Shown here in pieces: positions 6,596 through 10,860 of a stretch of DNA of 10,860 bases; the stretch's first letter is position 1, and every line of letters starts with the position of its first letter. A program made the position numbers and the translations under genes. The DNA comes from an uncultured Oscillospiraceae bacterium (lineage in GTDB: Bacteria; Bacillota_A; Clostridia; Oscillospirales; Oscillospiraceae). The notes under the pieces were generated by a model. That model was not told where the DNA came from. It saw only the letters and a program-made list of their open reading frames with translations, and ran no database searches. The stretch is from contig CALXGD010000068.1 of the NCBI GenBank assembly GCA_944387745.1, forward strand, positions 1 through 10,860, in the 5' to 3' direction.

Positions 6596-6859
6596 TTACT
6601 CCTCCTCCAGCGCCAACTGGAGGGCACGGATGCAGTTGGGACAGATGTTTTTCCCGTGGTACATGATAACATCCTTCGCATCGTCACAGAAAATACAGGC
6701 AGGCTGGTATTTCTTCAACACAATGGAGGCCCCATCCATGTAAATTTCCAAAGAATCCTTTTCTGCAATATCGAGAGTACGGCGCAGTTCAATGGGAAGC
6801 ACAATACGGCCAAGTTCGTCCACTTTTCGCACAATGCCGGTAGATTTCAAGTTAACCAT
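6596..6859 (-). CDS. AbrB/SpoVT-family transcriptional regulator with four-cysteine tail
   Basis: Small DNA-binding regulator of the AbrB swapped-hairpin fold, the family that controls transition-state and early sporulation genes in Firmicutes. The 87-aa protein begins with a near-canonical AbrB domain: KSTGIVRKVDELGRIVLPIELRRTL (5-29), IAEKDSLEIYMD (31-42) and IVLKKYQP (46-53). The C-terminal part is not the Bacillus AbrB tail. It has C55-x2-C58 and C73-x2-C76, a spacing typical of a small zinc ribbon. AGGA lies 5 nt before the ATG. It is convergent with the phosphopantetheinyl transferase gene and divergent from spmA. A general transition-state role is inferred from the family, and the targets are not visible here. 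Confidence 0.9.
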   Translation of the reverse strand: MVNLKSTGIVRKVDELGRIVLPIELRRTLDIAEKDSLEIYMDGASIVLKKYQPACIFCDDAKDVIMYHGKNICPNCIRALQLALEEE

Positions 6860-6942
6860 CCTTTCCTGATTGCCACAAGGGCTTCAAAACACTATCGAGT
6901 CAGCTCGGAATCTGTAAAAGAATACCGAAAACGGCAAATCCA

Positions 6943-6970
6943 ATTATACTACAAAGTTCTATTCTGTCAA
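6943..6970 (-). promoter_or_regulatory. Consensus sigma-A promoter of the abrB-like gene
   Basis: Perfect TTGACA (6970-6965) and perfect TATAAT (6948-6943) separated by 16 bp on the minus strand. Predicted transcription starts near 6936, leaving a leader of about 77 nt that contains a short dyad, CGAG-CTGA-CTCG. This is the strongest promoter in the window and implies high basal expression unless repressed. Confidence 0.85.
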
Positions 6971-7065
6971 CCATTTATGTGAAGATATTGCAAAAATCGA
7001 CAAGATTTTTCTATAGAATTTCAAATTCAAAAAAATATGACCAAAGTTTCTCCAAAAAAATTGGG

Positions 7066-7094
7066 TAATTTTCCTGAAATGTCCCTCGTATAAT
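7066..7094 (+). promoter_or_regulatory. Sigma-E-like mother-cell promoter of spmA-spmB
   Basis: TAATTTT (7066-7072), 14 bp, then CGTATAAT (7087-7094). Against the Bacillus sigma-E pattern KMATATT, 14 bp, CATACAHT, the -35 matches 6 of 7 and the -10 matches 6 of 8, with exact spacing. The same -10 also reads as TATAAT, but no sigma-A -35 is found at 16-18 bp. The leader to the SD site would be very short. spmA and spmB are sigma-E-controlled in Bacillus. Confidence 0.45.
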
Positions 7095-7118
7095 TTGGAA
7101 CGTGGAGGAGGGATTTTT

Positions 7119-7697
7119 ATGACAATGGCATGGATTTGGACTGGCATGGTTGCAATTTCCGTCCTGTGCGGAGCCGCCACCGGACAGGGTGCACAGGTGG
7201 CGGCGGCCGCAATGGAGGGGGCGCAGTCCGCCGTGGAGCTGTGTCTGTCCATGGCCGGTATGCTCTGCCTCTGGACAGGGGTCATGGAAATTATGAGCCG
7301 CTCCGGACTGTCCGCAAAGCTCTCCCGGCTTCTACAGCCGGCACTGCGCCTGCTGTTTCCCCAAGCAGTCCGCGACCGAGAGGTCATGGACTGCATTTCC
7401 GCAAACCTGTCCGCCAACCTACTGGGTCTGGGCAATGCAGCCACTCCTCTGGGAATCGAGGCCTGCCGGCGCATGGCCCGCCAGAGTCCCGGCCGGGCGT
7501 CCGACTCCATGTGTATGCTGGTGGTATGCAACACCGCCTCCATCCAACTGATCCCCACCACCGTCGCCGCTGTGCGGTCCGCCGCCGGAAGCGCGGCCCC
7601 TTTTGACATCCTCCCCCCAGTGTGGCTGGCCTCCGCCCTGTCCGTCGCCGTGGGGGTGACCGCCTGTAAGCTGCTTTCCCGGATTTGGAGGAACTGA
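7119..7697 (+). CDS. spmA: Spore maturation protein A
   Basis: Membrane protein that acts with SpmB in dehydrating the spore core, so mutants make spores of lower heat resistance. It belongs to the nucleoside-recognition (Gate) superfamily. The 192 aa match the family length (about 196 in B. subtilis). Recognisable segments are WTGVMEIMSRSGL (52-64), ANLSANLLGLGNAATPLG (95-112) and CNTASIQLIPTTVAAVRS (137-154). Hydrophobic helices lie at about 3-20, 40-58 and 166-186. An in-frame TTG at 7095 would extend it by 8 residues, but GGAGGAGGG ends 6 nt before ATG 7119, so the ATG is chosen. The stop is 2 bp before the spmB ATG, so the two are one operon. Confidence 0.94.
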   Translation: MTMAWIWTGMVAISVLCGAATGQGAQVAAAAMEGAQSAVELCLSMAGMLCLWTGVMEIMSRSGLSAKLSRLLQPALRLLFPQAVRDREVMDCISANLSANLLGLGNAATPLGIEACRRMARQSPGRASDSMCMLVVCNTASIQLIPTTVAAVRSAAGSAAPFDILPPVWLASALSVAVGVTACKLLSRIWRN

Positions 7698-7699
7698 GC

Positions 7700-8224
7700 A
7701 TGGATCTGCTGTTTACCATGGTTGTACCCCTGACCATCGGCGGAGTCGCTCTGTACGGAGCGACACGGAAAATCGACGTCTATGAGGCACTCCTCCAGGG
7801 GGCCGGGGATGGACTGGCCATTTTAATGCGCATCGTCCCCGCCCTGATTGCGCTGATGACAGCCGCCGCCATGCTTCGGGCCTCCGGCGCTTTGGATTTG
7901 GCCTCCCAAGCCCTCTCCCCTGTGCTGGAGCGGGTGGGAGTGCCGGTGGAACTGCTGCCCCTCATGCTGGTGCGGCCCATTAGCGGCTCCGCCGCCCTGG
8001 GCGTCGGGGCGGAGCTGATCCGCTCTTACGGTCCAGACTCCTACCTGGGACGTGTGGCTGCGGTCATGCTTGGCTCCACCGAGACCACCTTCTATACCAT
8101 TGCCGTCTATTTCGGAGCGGTCGGAGTGGCCCGTACCCGATACGCCATCCCCGCTGCGCTGTGTGCGGACCTCACCGGCTTTCTAGCCGCAGCCTGGGCA
8201 GTGCGCCTGTATTTTGGCGGGTAA
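7700..8224 (+). CDS. spmB: Spore maturation protein B
   Basis: Partner of SpmA in spore core dehydration, also a nucleoside-recognition-domain membrane protein. The 174 aa compare with about 178 in B. subtilis. Motifs include TIGGVALYGATRKIDVYEAL (12-31), IVPALIALMTAAAMLRASG (45-63), LVRPISGSAALGV (90-102), GSTETTFYTIAVYFGAVG (125-142) and a final helix at about 152-171. The SD GGAGGAA overlaps the end of spmA and ends 6 nt before the ATG; an upstream in-frame TTG at 7685 is rejected for that reason. The stop is only 3 bp from the stop of the convergent DUF3810 gene, and no terminator is visible between them. Confidence 0.94.
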   Translation: MDLLFTMVVPLTIGGVALYGATRKIDVYEALLQGAGDGLAILMRIVPALIALMTAAAMLRASGALDLASQALSPVLERVGVPVELLPLMLVRPISGSAALGVGAELIRSYGPDSYLGRVAAVMLGSTETTFYTIAVYFGAVGVARTRYAIPAALCADLTGFLAAAWAVRLYFGG

Positions 8225-8227
8225 AGG

Positions 8228-9346
8228 TCAGCCCCCAAAATAGGCCACCAGCAGGCCCACACAGGCCCCGTAGGACTTTATGCCCAGCTCCTGGTCGTTG
8301 CCCTTTAAAAAGGAGTCGTACACCTGCTCCGCCGCCTCCTCCACCGGGGAGGACAGTTCCGCCCAGTAGGCGTTGTTGGCGTTCCAGTCGTTGGCCAGCT
8401 CCTGGGTGAAATAGGTCTGGGCAATCCCATTCCACGCCTCCGCGTCCACCGGGTAGAGGGCGTTGCACAGCTGGATGAGGCCCATGAGATACCCGGAGTA
8501 CTGGAACACCGGGTCCCCGCTGGTGACGGCGGCCGCGATGCCCACAAAGTTGGCCTCCTGCTCTGAGGCCACCATCCGCTGGTGGGCCATCTCGTGGGCG
8601 ATGGTGGCCGGAAACAGGCAGGCGGGGGCGTCCACATTCACATTGGCCTCCCCGGTAAAGGGGAAGTACACCCCGGTGAAGCCCAAAATGCTCTGGAGTC
8701 TAGAGAGGAAAATGGGCTTGGCCCGGGGGGTGCCCACATCGCCCTCGATGCCGGGGACCTCCACCTTCAGGAAGGGGAACTCCTCCTTTAGGTTGTCATA
8801 GACCGAGGGACCTTGGGAGAAGATGCTCTCCCGGTCCTCGGCAAACAGGCCGTCCTCGTCCCGCTCCACCTGGGTGGAGTACTCCGCCGCCCTTTGGGCA
8901 AAGAGGGCGGTAACCTGAGCCAGCTTCTCCACCGAGTAGGGCGCTGTCTCCAGACCGCTCTTCTCCTGAAAGTCAGAGGCGTAATAGGCGGCGTTCCACA
9001 TCCAGCAGACCGCGGCCCAGAGCCAAAGGAGGACGGCTCCATAGGCAGCCAGGCGTCGGACCAGCTCCCGCCAGTTCCGGTCCCGGGCAAAGCGCACCGC
9101 CGTCCAGATCAAGCCGGTGGCGCTCCCGGTCAAAAATAGGACAGCAAGGACCTCCGCCACGGAGAACATGGGAAATAGGGACCAAATTCGGCCCAAATAC
9201 TGCTCCACCGGGGCCATAAAGCCGGACACCCAGGCGTCCATCAGAGATTGATTGCCCTTCAGGGCCTCAAACAGCAATAGGAGCACCAGGGGGAGGACCA
9301 GGGCCATCCCCCATGGGAGCAGGGGCCGAAGGTTCTGCTTTTTCAT
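8228..9346 (-). CDS. DUF3810 family membrane protein with HExxH metalloprotease-like motif
   Basis: I recognise the DUF3810 family, which has no assigned function. The 372-aa protein has three hydrophobic segments at about 9-28, 60-84 and 99-122, then a long region carrying HEMAHQR (251-257). A downstream glutamate in SEQEANF (E262 or E264) completes a gluzincin-like zinc site, with H251 and H255 as ligands and E252 as the catalytic acid. This suggests a membrane-anchored zinc peptidase, inferred from the motif only. ATG 9346 is chosen, with GGAG 11 nt upstream; an in-frame GTG at 9370 would overlap tmcAL and has a poorer SD. It follows tmcAL by 7 bp, so the two are probably co-transcribed. 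Its 3' end abuts spmB. Confidence 0.85.
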   Translation of the reverse strand: MKKQNLRPLLPWGMALVLPLVLLLLFEALKGNQSLMDAWVSGFMAPVEQYLGRIWSLFPMFSVAEVLAVLFLTGSATGLIWTAVRFARDRNWRELVRRLAAYGAVLLWLWAAVCWMWNAAYYASDFQEKSGLETAPYSVEKLAQVTALFAQRAAEYSTQVERDEDGLFAEDRESIFSQGPSVYDNLKEEFPFLKVEVPGIEGDVGTPRAKPIFLSRLQSILGFTGVYFPFTGEANVNVDAPACLFPATIAHEMAHQRMVASEQEANFVGIAAAVTSGDPVFQYSGYLMGLIQLCNALYPVDAEAWNGIAQTYFTQELANDWNANNAYWAELSSPVEEAAEQVYDSFLKGNDQELGIKSYGACVGLLVAYFGG

Positions 9347-9353
9347 ACACGTC

Positions 9354-10610
9354 TCATCTCCACTCTTCACTCTTCACTCTCACTACCCCCGTGGTCCACT
9401 CCCGGCCGGGGATGGGAATTTCTTCGCAGCACAGGCCGTACAAATCGGTGCACCGGGCCTCCCGTTCAAACAGCCGTCGCCCCGGAGGGGGCAGTGCACG
9501 GGCGTGGGCGGGTTTCGTGATAATAGGGAGGCAGGCCCGTCCCTTCATGGTCCGCAGGGCCTCCCGTCCCCGGTCATTGAACCCCAGCACCCGCAGATAG
9601 GACGGGGCGTCGGGCCGATCCGCCGCCGTGAGCCCTAGATAGGCCCACACCAGCAGCCGCCGCAGCCGGGCCTGGGTCCAGTGCTTGGGCTTGGCCAAGG
9701 CGACAAATTCCTTCAGGGAGCGGCACTGCCGCCCCGCCCGCTCCAGGCGCGGGGGAAGTCCTTCCGCCGCCCCGCTGTCGGGGATTTTCTCCCAGTCCTC
9801 CGCCCCCATGGTCCGTAGCCGGGCCAGAACGCCCCGCTCCGCACGGACCAGGGAGGGAAAACCGTTCCAGCCCGCGCGCAAGACCTCCAGTCCCCCCTGG
9901 GGCAGATAGGGCTCCAGGGCGTCCCAGTCCCCCCGCTCCAGGAATTTCCGGAGCTGGGTGGCGGAGAGGAATTTCGGCCCAGTAGGGGCGGCCTCTGCGG
10001 TTAAGCGAAAGGCGTCTTCCTCCAGCAGCGCGCCGTGGGGCGCGCCCTCCCGGCAAACGGTGACGGGCCGGATGGAACTGCGGAGGCGATCCAGCTCCCG
10101 CAGGTACTCCACCCCCAGGTTGTTGTTGGGGGTGGACAATACCTCTGCGTACTCCGGCCCCAGAATTCCCCGCACCACCTCCTGCCGGGCTGCGGCAAAG
10201 GGCATCCCCTCGCCCACAAAGCGGCGCAAGCCGGCTTCGTAGACCGGGCTGTTGAGGCAGAGCGCGGTGCGCTGGAGCTTGTCTATGTCCCCGCACTCAC
10301 TGCCGAAGGAGATAAAATCAAGGACGCTGGTCCCCGCCAGCAAATCCACCGCCCCCCGGGCAAAGGTCTCCGCCGAGGACGCCGCCCACACCGTGGGCAG
10401 CTCCAGCACCAGATCTACACCCCCCAGCAGGGCCAGCTTCGCCCGCGTCCACTTGTCCAGCACGGCGGGCCTCCCCCCCTGGACCCAGTGGCCGCTCATC
10501 ACCACCGCCACCGCACAGTCCTCCCCTGCCATCTGTCTGGTACGGGCGATGTGATAGGCGTGCCCCGTGTGAAAGGGGTTATATTCGGCGACGATCCCGG
10601 CAATTTTCAT
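9354..10610 (-). CDS. tmcAL: tRNA(Met) cytidine acetate ligase (TmcAL)
   Basis: Forms N4-acetylcytidine at the wobble base of elongator tRNA-Met using acetate and ATP through acetyl-adenylate. It was formerly YlbM/DUF795. The 418-aa protein starts with the nucleotidyltransferase fold GIVAEYNPFHTGHAYHI (5-21), with HxGH at 14-17. It continues with VVMSGHWVQGGRPAVLDKW (36-54), DLVLELP (66-72), ISFGSE (100-105), the family-typical TPNNNLGVEYL (160-170) and SATQLRKFL (216-224). The open frame extends to 10688, but ATG 10610 has AGGAGGG 6 nt upstream and begins where homology begins. It is divergent from ackA and followed by the DUF3810 gene. Its last codons are made by a 7-bp tandem repeat. No convincing promoter for it was picked out in 10611-10796. 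Confidence 0.94.
   Translation of the reverse strand: MKIAGIVAEYNPFHTGHAYHIARTRQMAGEDCAVAVVMSGHWVQGGRPAVLDKWTRAKLALLGGVDLVLELPTVWAASSAETFARGAVDLLAGTSVLDFISFGSECGDIDKLQRTALCLNSPVYEAGLRRFVGEGMPFAAARQEVVRGILGPEYAEVLSTPNNNLGVEYLRELDRLRSSIRPVTVCREGAPHGALLEEDAFRLTAEAAPTGPKFLSATQLRKFLERGDWDALEPYLPQGGLEVLRAGWNGFPSLVRAERGVLARLRTMGAEDWEKIPDSGAAEGLPPRLERAGRQCRSLKEFVALAKPKHWTQARLRRLLVWAYLGLTAADRPDAPSYLRVLGFNDRGREALRTMKGRACLPIITKPAHARALPPPGRRLFEREARCTDLYGLCCEEIPIPGREWTTGVVRVKSEEWR
9361..9381. repeat. Three-copy 7-bp tandem repeat at the tmcAL/DUF3810 junction
   Basis: CACTCTT, CACTCTT, CACTCTC in a row on the plus strand. It encodes the C-terminal residues of TmcAL on the minus strand and lies just upstream of the DUF3810 start. 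Because the unit is not a multiple of three, loss or gain of a copy would change the TmcAL terminus and the spacing to the next gene. Confidence 0.6.
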
Positions 10611-10660
10611 AGAGGGCCCTCCTGAAACCAGAAAAAAACAAACTTTTTCCCTAAAAGTGG

Positions 10661-10689
10661 TTGTCCTGACGGAAGAAACGCGGTACAAT
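10661..10689 (+). promoter_or_regulatory. Promoter of ackA
   Basis: TTGTCC (10661-10666), 17 bp, TACAAT (10684-10689): good -10, -35 matching 4 of 6. Predicted start is near 10696, giving a leader of about 100 nt. A perfect 7-bp inverted repeat CCTGACG (10665-10671) / CGTCAGG (10705-10711) brackets the -10 and start point and may be an operator. The leader can form two alternative small hairpins: AGGCA/TGCCT, or GCAAG/CTTGC at 10747-10751/10759-10763. Confidence 0.6.
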
Positions 10690-10796
10690 AAAACATGACT
10701 ACGACGTCAGGCTGGATTTTAGTTTACTACATCCCGGGCGCCGAAGGCAAGTCTGCCTCTTGCAATTACGGAAAAAGGAAAAGGAGATTGAGTCCC

Positions 10797-10860
10797 ATGA
10801 ACATTCTGGTCATCAACGCAGGTAGTTCCTCCCTGAAGTACCAGCTTTTGAACCCCGACA
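10797..10860 (+). CDS. ackA: Acetate kinase, N-terminal fragment (cut by window end)
   Basis: Interconverts acetyl phosphate plus ADP with acetate plus ATP, the energy-yielding step of acetate fermentation. Only 21 codons are present, but the signature MNILVINAGSSSLKYQLL is the diagnostic start of the ASKHA-fold acetate kinase family, with the phosphate-1 loop NAGSSSLK at 7-14. The SD AAGGAGA is 10 nt before the ATG. It is divergent from tmcAL across a 186-bp gap that holds the ackA promoter. No pta (phosphotransacetylase) gene is visible upstream. The rest of the gene lies beyond the window. Confidence 0.93.
   Translation, partial: MNILVINAGSSSLKYQLLNPD

Noticed and set aside
7061..7066. 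TTGGGT as a sigma-A -35 for spmA
   Set aside because: Spacing to TATAAT is 22 bp, too long; the sigma-E reading fits the spacing and the gene class better.
9574..10296. 240-codon alternate-frame reading within tmcAL
   Set aside because: Arg/Gly/Ala-rich shadow of the real frame with no recognisable domain.

Overview
The window reads as chromosomal DNA from a spore-forming, GC-rich member of the Clostridia, most like the Oscillospiraceae (Flavonifractor, Lawsonibacter, Pseudoflavonifractor or Intestinimonas type). The grounds are the spore genes spoVAC, spmA and spmB, a low-GC-style AbrB regulator, Shine-Dalgarno sites of the AGGAGG type, high GC content, and a tmcAL/ackA pair. The lineage is inferred from gene content and was not searched. 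Nearly all genes are core or housekeeping. I see no phage, plasmid, CRISPR array, insertion-sequence transposase or biosynthetic cluster.

Layout, left to right. 30-106 (-) is a tRNA-Pro(GGG) with its own promoter. 333-3404 (-) is a two-gene polyphosphate operon, ppx then ppk1, for turnover and synthesis of polyphosphate. 3723-4928 (-) is the Na+-coupled serine/threonine importer sstT, with its own terminator and an extended -10 promoter. 5100-5543 (-) is a solitary spoVAC preceded by a sigma-G-like promoter. 5733-6329 (+) is a small Sfp-type 4'-phosphopantetheinyl transferase. 6325-6545 is a hairpin-rich, non-coding, MITE-like repeat with three strong inverted repeats and short terminal inverted repeats. 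6596-6859 (-) is an AbrB-family regulator with a four-cysteine tail and a consensus housekeeping promoter. 7119-8224 (+) is spmA-spmB, two spore-maturation membrane proteins, behind a sigma-E-like promoter. 8228-10610 (-) is tmcAL, for tRNA-Met wobble acetylation, followed by a DUF3810 membrane metalloprotease-like gene. 10797 onward (+) is the start of ackA (acetate kinase), divergent from tmcAL.

Three themes link the genes. The first is sporulation: spoVAC for dipicolinate movement, spmA and spmB for core dehydration, and AbrB as a likely transition-state regulator; the spore operons carry promoters that look like the expected compartment-specific sigma classes. The second is acetate and phosphate energy currency: ppx and ppk on polyphosphate, ackA making acetate and ATP, and TmcAL consuming acetate and ATP. 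The third is non-coding structure, concentrated between 6325 and 6545. No clearly new multi-gene system is visible. The points most worth a second look are the hairpin element, the orphan spoVAC with its promoter, the cysteine-tailed AbrB, and the tmcAL-DUF3810 pairing.
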